The position numbers and the translations under genes were made by a program. From NCBI GenBank assembly GCA_020829485.1, contig JAIVFU010000088.1:1-26687 (forward strand): a DNA stretch of 26,687 nucleotides, written 5' to 3'. The DNA is from Nostoc sp. CHAB 5834 (GTDB taxonomy: Bacteria; Cyanobacteriota; Cyanobacteriia; Cyanobacteriales; Nostocaceae). Shown piece by piece: positions 7,645 to 14,853 of the stretch; position 1 is the first letter of the stretch; every line of letters starts with the position of its first letter. The notes beneath the pieces were generated by a model. That model worked only from the letters and a program-made list of their open reading frames with translations. It was not told the DNA's origin and did no database searches.

Positions 7645-7696
7645 TTTTATGGTATGTTTAATAATGCCTACCTATTTATTGTAAATATTAAATATG

Positions 7697-7727
7697 CCCC
7701 TTTATAAATCTTCTAAAGGGGATTTTT
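7697..7727 (+). terminator. Intrinsic terminator-like hairpin downstream of aroF
   Basis: CCCCTTTA (7697-7704) pairs with TAAAGGGG (7714-7721) around a 9-base loop and is followed at once by ATTTTT. This is a good intrinsic terminator shape on the plus strand, about 165 bases after the aroF stop codon. Confidence 0.6.
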
Positions 7728-7819
7728 AAACATTACGAAAGCTATGAAAAAATAAATAAATCTGCAATCAATATTGAATATATACCTCAATACCGTTCAG
7801 TTAAGCCGAAAAACCTTGC

Positions 7820-7894
7820 TAGAGACGCGAAATTGTACTGGGCAACTCTTGGAGACGCTAAAAGCGAACGCCCCGCTACGCTAACGCGTCTCTA
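7820..7894. repeat. Repeat bounded by TAGAGACGCG / CGCGTCTCTA
   Basis: TAGAGACGCG (7820-7829) and CGCGTCTCTA (7885-7894) form a 10-bp inverted repeat around a 55-base interior containing GAGACGCT and AACGCCCCGCTACGC. The same 'GAGACGCG' half-site recurs as a tight palindrome at 25575-25594. It belongs to the dispersed 'gagacgcg' repeats common in Nostoc-type genomes. Together with the neighbouring hairpins it fills most of the 7531-8048 spacer; I see no gene there. Confidence 0.5.
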
Positions 7895-7930
7895 CAGATA
7901 TAAAATCTGTATTGATATATACCTATAAAT

Positions 7931-7961
7931 AAAGCCCTCCTACTAATGACAGGACGGCTTT
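7931..7961. terminator. Bidirectional terminator hairpin between aroF and htrA
   Basis: AAAGCCCTCCT (7931-7941) pairs with AGGACGGCTTT (7951-7961) with one C-C mismatch and a 9-base loop, flanked by ATTTT on the plus side and A/T-rich sequence on the other. It sits between the convergent aroF and htrA genes, 88 bases beyond the htrA stop codon, so it can serve both. Confidence 0.65.
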
Positions 7962-8048
7962 ATTTTGAGCCTTCTTTGTTTTCTTGAATTTAGTCAGAAG
8001 CTACTTATTTACTACTCAAAAATCGTTCAAAACGGCTCACTACAGCGA

Positions 8049-9311
8049 TTATTGTACTTGCGTGGGGAAAGCACCAGGTTGCACGGCTATGTTAAGACTT
8101 TGCCCATTGCGACGTAATTCCATGCGTAAATCGCCTCCGACTTGGCTATTTTCTACTGCTCTTTGAACACTGCTGGCATCTGTGACTGCTTGCCCACCAA
8201 GCTTTTGGATAACATCACCAGCACGTATCCCTGCTTTAGCAGCTGGTGAATTTGGGACAACTTTCACAACCAATACACCTTTATCTTCATCCACATTCAA
8301 ACCGCTATTGGGATCTGAGTTGATATTTTGTTTTAGCTGAGGTGTTAACCCTACCATCTGAATTCCCAGATAAGGATGTTGTACTTTGCCTGTAGCTATT
8401 AGTTGATTGGAAATACGTTGGACTGTTTTGATAGGAATAGCAAAGCCTAATCCTTGTGCCCTTTGGATAATTGCTGTATTCATGGCAATCACCTCGCCAC
8501 GAGAATTTAGCAGGGGGCCGCCGGAGTTACCGGGATTAATGGCTGCGTCGGTTTGAATATATTCTACTCGTTTATCGGGAGCACCAATTTGATTGCTACT
8601 GCGTCCGGTAGCACTGATGATTCCGGTAGTTACTGTATTATCTAGTCCAAGGGGGTTGCCGATCGCGATCGCCCATTCTCCTGGTTGCAGTTGATCTGAG
8701 TTACCCAAAGCTACTGAAGGTAGATTCTCTGCCTGAACTTTGATAACAGCAACATCGGTTAATTCATCTTTTCCTAACACCTTACCTTGCAAGGTGCGCC
8801 CATCCTTGAGTGTCACTGTCACTGTATCAGCACCATCTACCACATGGGCATTAGTGAGAATCCTACCATCGGCACTGATGATAAAACCTGAACCAGTACC
8901 CCGTTCTACCCTTTCTCCTGATTGTGGCAATTGGGAACCAAAAAAGCGGCTAAAAAACGGATCGTTAAATTCATCTGGTATCCGAGTTCTTACCGTTCGG
9001 GAAGAGTTAATCCGCACTACTGCTGGCCCAACCTTTTGCACCACCTGTGTTACAAAGTTAGGATCTGTGGCAGCTGGTAATGGAGGAGCAGCATTTACTC
9101 GACTAACTGCCAAATTAGATGCACTCTCAGACACCTGCCGAGAATGTCCAGCCATATAGCCGCCTGCTAATGTCATACTTGATCCCAGAAGCACCAGCGA
9201 TAGAGAGGCGGCAGCCTTTTTCCAGGGTGCTTGATTACGGTATTTGGCTTCAGCAGTGTTATGTGAAATGCTATTTGATGGGTGTTCTCTGTAGCGAGAT
9301 TCGTTTTTCAT
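8049..9311 (-). CDS. HtrA/Deg-family serine protease
   Basis: This is a trypsin-like envelope protease of the cyanobacterial HtrA/HhoA/HhoB (Deg) group, which degrades damaged proteins in the periplasm or thylakoid lumen. The 420-residue protein has a basic N-terminus with one hydrophobic segment (about 34-54) acting as signal or anchor. The protease domain (about 85-305) carries the full catalytic triad: His156 in TNAHVV, Asp186 in LTDVAVIKV and Ser263 in [11 protein letters not shown] single PDZ domain (about 315-410) follows, with [15 protein letters not shown] cannot say which of the three Synechocystis paralogues it corresponds to. It is divergent from the Ap4A-phosphorylase-like gene. 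A weak promoter (TTCGCA-17-TATATC) lies upstream on the minus strand. Confidence 0.93.
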   Translation of the reverse strand: MKNESRYREHPSNSISHNTAEAKYRNQAPWKKAAASLSLVLLGSSMTLAGGYMAGHSRQVSESASNLAVSRVNAAPPLPAATDPNFVTQVVQKVGPAVVRINSSRTVRTRIPDEFNDPFFSRFFGSQLPQSGERVERGTGSGFIISADGRILTNAHVVDGADTVTVTLKDGRTLQGKVLGKDELTDVAVIKVQAENLPSVALGNSDQLQPGEWAIAIGNPLGLDNTVTTGIISATGRSSNQIGAPDKRVEYIQTDAAINPGNSGGPLLNSRGEVIAMNTAIIQRAQGLGFAIPIKTVQRISNQLIATGKVQHPYLGIQMVGLTPQLKQNINSDPNSGLNVDEDKGVLVVKVVPNSPAAKAGIRAGDVIQKLGGQAVTDASSVQRAVENSQVGGDLRMELRRNGQSLNIAVQPGAFPTQVQ

Positions 9312-9486
9312 TGCTGTCTGGAAGGATATTTAGATGTATTACTAATGTAGATATAATTTGTGACAGTTTTGTTGCGAAGGTATTGCGTTGTTGTGAAAGC
9401 TTTGGTATTTTAACGAACGGTATTTGAATTATAGTCATAGAGGCACACAGCGCTGCGTGTTCTATACTATGCCTGAAGGAATAAAA

Positions 9487-10407
9487 ATGGCACCGGGGAA
9501 AATATTACTTAAACCTGGCACTTTATGGACAAGTGTTAAAGAACGAACTGAACATGCTTTGCAACGCGGGGCGCTACTATCGATTCCGACAGAATTTGAA
9601 TTTGTTGAACAGGATGACGTGCGCTTTTTGGTGCGGATTTTGTCTAACCTGAATCGCAAAAAAGCAGCTAAGGAGAAACAGGAAAAACAATCTGCTACTT
9701 CTGGTCAAGAGTTTAATCCTTTTTTGCCCTACGAAGAGGATTTATTTGTGGCGGATATTTCCGATACCCATGTATGTATTTTAAATAAATTCAATGTTGT
9801 TGATTATCACCTTCTAATCATCACCCGTGCCTTCGAGGAACAGGAAAGCTTACTCACCCTGGAAGATTTTACGGCTATGTGGGCATGTTTGGCTGATTTC
9901 GATGGTTTAGCATTTTACAACAGTGGTAAAATCGCAGGTGCTAGTCAGCGACATAAACATTTGCAATTAGTGCCGCTACCACTTGCACATTCGGGGCCGC
10001 AGATACCTATTGAACCTCTGCTAACAGCAGCACAATTTCAGGAATCGATACCTTCTGGTACATCCGCTACGCCAACAGTAAGCTTTAGCAACGCAATACC
10101 AAAACTTCCTTTTGTACACGCTTTCGCACCATTAAATCCCCATTGGGTGCGATCGCTATTGGCAGGGGCGCAAGCAACACTAGAAGTCTATCATAGTTTG
10201 CTACATTCTGTGGGATCTGGTGCTTACAATCTGCTAGCGACACGAGAATGGATGTTGATCGTACCGCGATCGCAAGAGCATTTCCAGTCTATCTCTGTGA
10301 ATTCATTAGGATTCGCTGGTGCTTTACTAGTAAAAAATCCAGCAGAAATGAAGATTCTCAAAGCCCAAGGCCCGATGACTATCCTCAAGAGTGTCGGTAT
10401 ATGCTAA
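9487..10407 (+). CDS. ATP adenylyltransferase / Ap4A phosphorylase-like protein (HIT superfamily)
   Basis: The protein resembles Apa1/Apa2-type enzymes, which split diadenosine tetraphosphate with phosphate to ATP and ADP, or run the related adenylyl-transfer reactions. The catalytic histidine-triad-type motif is QRHKHLQLVP, with His156, His158 and Gln160. Other family features are FNPFLPYEEDLFVADIS, the HxLLIITRAFEEQ strand-helix, and a C-terminal domain with SGAYNLLATREWMLIVPRS and GFAGALLVKNP. I chose the ATG at 9487 (MAPGKILLKPG, 306 residues) because AAGGA lies 6 bases upstream; an ATG at 9469 would add six residues. It is a single gene divergent from the protease. Substrate choice (Ap4A, or APS as in some homologues) cannot be decided from sequence alone. 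Confidence 0.85.
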   Translation: MAPGKILLKPGTLWTSVKERTEHALQRGALLSIPTEFEFVEQDDVRFLVRILSNLNRKKAAKEKQEKQSATSGQEFNPFLPYEEDLFVADISDTHVCILNKFNVVDYHLLIITRAFEEQESLLTLEDFTAMWACLADFDGLAFYNSGKIAGASQRHKHLQLVPLPLAHSGPQIPIEPLLTAAQFQESIPSGTSATPTVSFSNAIPKLPFVHAFAPLNPHWVRSLLAGAQATLEVYHSLLHSVGSGAYNLLATREWMLIVPRSQEHFQSISVNSLGFAGALLVKNPAEMKILKAQGPMTILKSVGIC

Positions 10408-10710
10408 TTAACTTGGTGCGATATCAAACCTTCAGTAAACCGAAAAGTTTTCCAGAAGCCTTATCTTTTAAAACCTAAACGCAGATATCAAATAGTTTTT
10501 TAGGCAATACGCTTGACTTTTAAGACTGTCGCTAAACAATAGTTTTTTGCCTTAACTGAACTGTATTGACTCAATGCCTTGCGATCGCTAACAGTACTTA
10601 GCACATCTGAATGCGGTTATGATCAAGAAGGTTAGCATCTCGGCTAGGAGAATAACTTTTTAGCCAAGATATCTATTGTATTGTAAGCTACTTTTTAAAT
10701 CACTTTTCTA

Positions 10711-10936
10711 ATGAAAATTACTGAATCCTTTGAACTTTCAATTGGACGATCGCGATCGTACCATAGCGATCGTAATCTAGCATTCGCTCACCTTGAACAA
10801 ATGCTTTCTAACAGGTATGGATATTGAAACCTATGAGCAAATATGGGGTTCAATCCTTGGCCCTTTGCGGTTTGAGAAATGGGAAAGTTTTGGTGATGAT
10901 TTATGTGCGCTAACCCTGTATGTCCATTCAGCTTGA
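10711..10936 (+). other. Two tiny overlapping ORFs upstream of the CpcD-like gene
   Basis: An ATG at 10711 opens a 38-codon ORF (MKITESFELSIGRS...) ending at 10827. An ATG at 10817 opens a 39-codon ORF (MDIETYEQIWGSILGPLRFE...) ending at 10936, and the next gene starts at 10920. Each overlaps the next by 11-17 bases in a different frame. They could be translationally coupled small genes, or the pieces of one frameshifted gene. I recognise neither peptide. The first contains the 14-bp palindrome ACGATCGCGATCGT (10746-10759), made of overlapping HIP1-like cores. The remaining spacer, 10408-10710, shows no other gene. Confidence 0.25.
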
Positions 10937-11258
10937 ATCTATTAAATCTAAAATGTTACCTCCACAAGCTGAAAAAAAAATGCGCTGCTGGATTCGCAGT
11001 CGCCACTTGATTTGTTCGGGCAACTTTTTTATCTTCGAGACGTTAGAATATACCACCATTGAAAGATTCTCTCAATGTGTAGCTTCTTTAGGAGGAACAG
11101 TAATATGCGTTGAACCGATTAATAAAATTTGGATGGGCGATCATCGCCAAGTCATTTTATATCAGGCAAAAGCTAGTTTACATACGCCTCATCATACTTT
11201 AAAACAATACTGGATAAAATCCGGTAGTGCATACACTAAATTTGATGAGCGTGCTTGA
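10920..11258 (+). CDS. Small hypothetical protein with a possible CpcD-like domain
   Basis: The 112-residue protein has a basic N-terminal third (MRCWIRSRHLI) followed by SGNFFIFETLEYTTIERFSQ, then SLGGTVICVEPI. That pattern (F.F...Y...-.F.....LGG.I..VEP) resembles the CpcD domain (PF01383) of phycobilisome capping linkers, also found at the N-terminus of cyanobacterial ferredoxin-NADP reductase. The remaining 40 residues (QVILYQAKASLHTPHH...) are unlike that family. No signal peptide or membrane segment is present. No phycobilisome genes are nearby, so the context does not support the call, and the similarity is my own judgement. No convincing Shine-Dalgarno precedes the ATG, which overlaps the end of a tiny upstream ORF. 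Confidence 0.5.
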   Translation: MSIQLESIKSKMLPPQAEKKMRCWIRSRHLICSGNFFIFETLEYTTIERFSQCVASLGGTVICVEPINKIWMGDHRQVILYQAKASLHTPHHTLKQYWIKSGSAYTKFDERA

Positions 11259-11352
11259 GAGTTACAATCCTGCGGAAACCTTTCTAACAGGCATCTATCT
11301 ACACTACAATTCAAAATTAAATTTTGAATTTTAAATACTCCCCAAAGGGATT

Positions 11353-11426
11353 GACGGCTAATTGTTAATGTCTAATTGCTAATTTTTTTATAATGATTAG
11401 CTGTTGGTTATTAATAGTTAGCCGTC
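11353..11426. repeat. 74-bp long stem-loop
   Basis: GACGGCTAATTGTTAAT (11353-11369) pairs over 17 positions with ATTAATAGTTAGCCGTC (11410-11426); the only two mismatches are G-U wobbles if transcribed from the plus strand. An inner GCTAAT/ATTAGC hairpin (11378-11383 and 11396-11401) brackets a T-run. It lies about 95 bases downstream of the CpcD-like gene, after an AT-rich palindrome (about 11308-11330). It could be a terminator region, a fold-back repeat or a small RNA; nothing decides between these. Confidence 0.45.
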
Positions 11427-11549
11427 TTAGTTTGTTAGAGAATGTAACTAAAATGCTTTCCACAACTTGATAAATTAATCATGGGTGTAAACGACAAACG
11501 CTTTAGCAAAAGTTAAAAATGTAGCGTAGTTTAACGCCGTAGACATCGG

Positions 11550-11729
11550 CTAAGATAATTCTAGAAAGTCAGTCGGCGATTCTGGTAATAGCAAGACTAA
11601 TTTCGATGCCACTAAAATCTCTAACACCAAATCCAGTTGTTTATCGACTTTTGCTGGCAAATTTGCGAACTCAGCACGAGTCTTCAGGGGACGAGTACCA
11701 TTGTCATCTGTGAGTTTATCAAAATCATC
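11550..11729 (-). pseudogene. Relic of a STAND/WD40-type ATPase (winged-helix region)
   Basis: The minus strand encodes DDNGTRPLKTRAEFANL then QLDLVLEILVASKLVLLLPE and stops after 'SPTDFLELS'. In cyanobacterial nSTAND/AAA-like proteins with WD40 repeats I recall the pattern TRPLKT..ELA...QLDLVLEILV.SGLV.LLPE.P.DRYQLVHDYL, so this looks like a fragment of that region ending just before the conserved QLVHDYL segment. The frame is open to an ATG at 11807, but those first residues run into the adjacent MITE and look unrelated. No start or rest of the gene is visible, so it is a decayed fragment. Confidence 0.5.
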
Positions 11730-11792
11730 AATAAAAGTGATTAAAAAAAGAGAACGAATGCCTATTACGGCTCTCATTTGGATGCATACACG

Positions 11793-12036
11793 GTAGGGGC
11801 ATAGCATTGCTGATTGGTGTCAACTTAACGTGAAACCCTTGCCAAGACGTGATATTCAGTTCTCTGGCTTCCCATCACTCACCGCGTCACCCCACCCTAA
11901 CCCTCCCCGATGCATTGGGGAGGGAACTAGATTTCTTTTTCCCCCCAATGCATCGGGGGGATTAAGGGGGGTAAAACGCCTGTGGGACATGCATTTTTGC
12001 TTAAGTTGACACGTATGAGCATTGCTATGCCCCTAC
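11793..12036. mobile_element. 244-bp MITE-like element with 36-bp terminal inverted repeats
   Basis: The left end (11793-11828, beginning GTAGGGGCATAGCA and ending GTGTCAACTTAA) and the right end (12001-12036) are inverted copies, identical at 32 of 36 positions. The interior contains two further palindromes, CCCTCCCC...GGGGAGGG (about 11898-11928) and CCCCCCAATGCATCGGGGGG (11941-11960), but no ORF. Such an element needs a transposase supplied elsewhere. I could not identify a clear target duplication. It lies next to the STAND relic. Confidence 0.65.
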
Positions 12037-12040
12037 GAAT

Positions 12041-12071
12041 GGTCTGTATTCTATGTAATTGAGAACCGCTA
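12041..12071. repeat. Partial copy of the GAGAACCGCTA-type repeat end
   Basis: GGTCTGTATTCTATGTAATT followed by GAGAACCGCTA matches, in inverted orientation, the left end of the element at 18017-18170 with about three mismatches over 31 bases. Only this one end is present, directly beside the 244-bp MITE. Apart from the stem-loop, the relic, the MITE and this fragment, the 11259-12134 spacer shows nothing. Confidence 0.55.
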
Positions 12072-12134
12072 GATTACGGCTGACAAATATCATTGCTTTA
12101 GGTTGTGAATAAGCTGCTTTCTAGCTCGGAATCA

Positions 12135-12647
12135 CTAGAAGCGATAGCCTAATCCAGCTTGGAAGCTGACAGCATCAGCATCACTATTTCTGTAGGCATC
12201 AATGCCCCATTTAGTATCGCCATAAGCAATGATATTATTGCTAACTTCTGATTCAATACCAAGGGTGACTACAGGTGCATTCTGATTGCCTAATGGGGTT
12301 TTTTGACCTTCGTCAGTTACAAAAGAATAACCACCACCGAAGTAAACGTTAGTATTTCTGGCGATGGGCGCATCGTAAGTCACTATGGGCATAATTGCGG
12401 CAGCATCACCACCATACAGCACAGAACCCCGCACTGAAACAGGCGCATTGGGAAGGGCGTAACGTCCTTGAATATTACCACCAAGTTGTGCCTCATCGTT
12501 TCCTTGTCCACCACTGGTTGCGCCAGCCGCAACACCAGCACCGATGTAATTGCCGTTTGTGCCAGCTGTTTGAGCAGAGGCAATTCCGGCCGAGAGGACA
12601 ATGGAAGCAACAGCAAGTGCAGAGGCAGCTAATTTTGTAAGTTTCAT
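12135..12647 (-). CDS. Small outer-membrane beta-barrel protein
   Basis: The 170-residue precursor starts at the ATG at 12647 (MKLTKLAASALAV); the reading frame is open upstream, but those residues would bury the signal peptide. The signal peptide (1 to about 25) ends in ASA-Q. The mature protein, about 145 residues, alternates polar and hydrophobic residues in strands rich in G, N, A and Y: GNYIGAGVAAG, GGNIQGRYALP, NTNVYFGGGYSFV and so on. It ends FQAGLGYRF, with the C-terminal Phe expected of barrels inserted by the BAM machinery. Size and pattern suggest an eight-stranded OmpX/opacity-like barrel. The specific function is unknown. It lies downstream of murJ on the same strand but 153 bases away, so it probably has its own promoter. 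Confidence 0.8.
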   Translation of the reverse strand: MKLTKLAASALAVASIVLSAGIASAQTAGTNGNYIGAGVAAGATSGGQGNDEAQLGGNIQGRYALPNAPVSVRGSVLYGGDAAAIMPIVTYDAPIARNTNVYFGGGYSFVTDEGQKTPLGNQNAPVVTLGIESEVSNNIIAYGDTKWGIDAYRNSDADAVSFQAGLGYRF

Positions 12648-12685
12648 AGAATTCTTCTCACTAGAGTTAGGTAAAATCAATATTC

Positions 12686-12697
12686 TCTAGTACTAGA
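12686..12697. promoter_or_regulatory. 12-bp palindrome upstream of the barrel gene, possible operator
   Basis: TCTAGTACTAGA is a perfect palindrome 39 bases upstream of the barrel start codon, in the region where a promoter should lie. It could be a regulator site, but chance is possible at this size. Confidence 0.2.
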
Positions 12698-12736
12698 ATC
12701 TCTTTTTTTACAAAATGTAACCTCGCACATCTGGTT

Positions 12737-12774
12737 CACCCAAGTGGCTGAATTCTTTCTCACCCACTTGGGTG
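12737..12774. terminator. Hairpin downstream of murJ
   Basis: CACCCAAGTGG (12737-12747) is perfectly complementary to CCACTTGGGTG (12764-12774) around a 16-base loop, 27 bases beyond the murJ stop codon. There is no T-run on the minus strand, so termination by this hairpin alone is uncertain. Confidence 0.4.
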
Positions 12775-12800
12775 TACTAGGTAAAATATTCAAATAATAG

Positions 12801-14405
12801 TTATTTCTTCAAAAAGCGCTGACGTAGACGAGATATAAAACTATTCACCTCTGGTATTTTCATTGATGAAGCGATCGCAGCAAACACTGTAATCCCCACG
12901 AAGCCTGATACACACAACTGCAACACCAAAATCAGTAAACCCGTTTTACCTAGCAATTGTTGAGAAGCAACCAAAGTCCCATAGCTTGCTACCCCAGCTA
13001 CCAAGCTACCCGCAGTCAAACCCAAAATCGGCAAACCCCACTCACGCCAAGGTAAACCATTGAGCTTGCGATCGAGCAACCATAACAGCATTAACATTGA
13101 GCTGCAATTTACACCCACTGTTGCTAACACCAAACCGGGAGCGCCAAAAGGTTTAACGAAAAACCAATCTAATATGATGTTGAGCAAAATGTTAAAAATA
13201 CTGATGCGAAAAGGTGTCTGTCCATCGCCTAAAGCGTAGAATACCCGCACCAAAACATCACGTCCCAAATAGACAAACATCCCAATTCCATAAGCCACTA
13301 GCAAGGATGAAACTAGCTGTGTAGCTTCTGGCTTGAAAGCACCGCGCTCATATACCACCTGCACAATAGGCACTGATAACGACACCATCAGCGCCCCTAG
13401 CGGTAGCATGGTGAAGGCAGTAAGTAACAGTCCTTGGCGAATGCGTAATTTTAAATCTGGCCAATTTTCGGGGCTAGCAAGTTTGGCAAATATTGGTAAT
13501 AGGGGCAGTAAAATTATATTAGAAATAATCCCTAACGGAGTTTGGACTAATAAATTCGCATAGTTAAATCCTGCCGCCGCACCAGGGATAGGACTGGCAA
13601 AATAAAGGTCAGTGGCAACATTAATTGGCATCATTCCAGAAGAAATCGTTGCCGGAGTCATGATTTTAATGACTTCTTGAACGCCTGGGGATTTAAAATC
13701 AAACCGCAGACGTAATGTGCCGAGTCCTAATCGCCACTGGATAATTAGCTGCACTAACCACTGGAGAATGGCTCCTGCTAAGGTTCCCCAAGCTAAAACC
13801 ATTCCACCAATTAAAGCGTACTCCGGCTTAATAATGTCTTTGCCCAGTTGCATAGCCAAGATACCAAGACCGGCAACAACGGTAATACTGGATAATAAGG
13901 GACTAATGGAGAGTAACCAATATTGATTGGCTGCATTAAGAGTACCAAAGCCAATGCCAATTAATCCGGCAAATAAAGCCATTGGTGCCATAATGCGGAG
14001 TTGTTGAATTGCGATCGCTCTGGTTGTCGCTGCCAAACCATGACCGACTAAATCAACGATCGCATCCGCAAATAAAACTTGAGCCACTGTCACCACCAAC
14101 AGCGATCCAGCTACCAGCGTTGTCACGGTTTCCACTAGGGGAGCCGCTTCTTCTCGCCGCCGCTTGGCTAAAACGCTGACAACTGCACTGTGTAATGGCC
14201 CATTGACACCACCGAGTAATATCAATAGAAAGCCAGGGATAATATAGGCATAACTATAGGCAGTGGCAGCAGCACCAACACCAAAAGCGGCAGCGATCGC
14301 TTGCTGCCGCACTAAACCGAAGACTTTACTAATTAATGTGGCTGCGGCAACAATGCCAGCAATTCCAGCGAAAGAACGAGAGGGTTTTTGGTCTTGTTGT
14401 GTCAC
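12801..14405 (-). CDS. murJ: MurJ/MviN-family lipid II flippase
   Basis: This polytopic inner-membrane protein of the MOP superfamily flips lipid II, the peptidoglycan precursor, to the periplasmic face. Family signatures are the N-terminal TLISKVFGLVRQQAIAAAFG, then PGFLLILLGGVNGPLHSAVV, the central SGMMPINVATDLYFAS and PLGIISNIILLPLLPIFAKL, and YGIGMFVYLGRDVLVRVFYALGDGQTP. About 14 hydrophobic segments are visible and the 534-residue length is normal. The start is a GTG at 14405 (MTQQDQKPSRSFAGIAG), chosen because the conserved region follows closely; GGGTAA upstream is only a weak ribosome site. It is divergent from the histidine kinase gene across a 448-base spacer. Confidence 0.92.
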   Translation of the reverse strand: MTQQDQKPSRSFAGIAGIVAAATLISKVFGLVRQQAIAAAFGVGAAATAYSYAYIIPGFLLILLGGVNGPLHSAVVSVLAKRRREEAAPLVETVTTLVAGSLLVVTVAQVLFADAIVDLVGHGLAATTRAIAIQQLRIMAPMALFAGLIGIGFGTLNAANQYWLLSISPLLSSITVVAGLGILAMQLGKDIIKPEYALIGGMVLAWGTLAGAILQWLVQLIIQWRLGLGTLRLRFDFKSPGVQEVIKIMTPATISSGMMPINVATDLYFASPIPGAAAGFNYANLLVQTPLGIISNIILLPLLPIFAKLASPENWPDLKLRIRQGLLLTAFTMLPLGALMVSLSVPIVQVVYERGAFKPEATQLVSSLLVAYGIGMFVYLGRDVLVRVFYALGDGQTPFRISIFNILLNIILDWFFVKPFGAPGLVLATVGVNCSSMLMLLWLLDRKLNGLPWREWGLPILGLTAGSLVAGVASYGTLVASQQLLGKTGLLILVLQLCVSGFVGITVFAAIASSMKIPEVNSFISRLRQRFLKK

Positions 14406-14853
14406 GAATATTACCCGACAACTCTTGCAGAGTGCATACTTTAAAACATTTAACCTGAAATACCGTAGTCTGTCAGGTAAATTTTGAGAAATTACTTATT
14501 TTACATGCTTTCGCCCTACAGCCCTTTGGGCATCCTACGGTGGGCTTTGCCTATGCTCAAAACAAATTACTGCCCCTCTTTTACCCCCTTTTTAAGGGGG
14601 TCGCCGTAGGCGGGGGGATCTTAACTGAACCTGATTACAGCAACGCTAACTTAGTCATATCCTCTGTTATGTACAAGCCAAAATTATTTTTTAACCCATT
14701 ATGAAGATAGATAAAGAAAGGGGAACTATAACAATAACCATCTTCTGAGAAATTGTTGAACACTGCAAAAATTTGCAGTTTGTCATATTTTTGACACCCT
14801 TTAACTCCATGAAGTTTGGTATGAGGAATCATTAAACGACATAATCCAGAGCA
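14406..14853. other. Intergenic region between murJ and the histidine kinase gene
   Basis: This 448-base spacer should hold two divergent promoters, but I cannot pick a convincing one. It contains a CCCCCTT-TTT-AAGGGGG hairpin (14584-14600). A short TCGCCGTAGGCG palindrome (14601-14612) lies between two G-runs, as if inserted into a longer G-rich repeat. A minus-strand ORF of 65 codons (14635-14832) is present but has no recognisable features. Confidence 0.4.

Noticed and set aside
8740..9159. 139-codon plus-strand ORF inside the protease gene
   Set aside because: It is antisense to a well-supported gene with an intact catalytic triad.
10408..10710. tRNA or small RNA in the spacer after the Ap4A-phosphorylase-like gene
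   Set aside because: No T-loop motif (GGTTCRANNCC), cloverleaf or strong hairpin was found.
14635..14832. 65-codon minus-strand ORF between murJ and the kinase gene
   Set aside because: I see no ribosome site, domain or neighbour that supports it; kept only as part of the spacer description.
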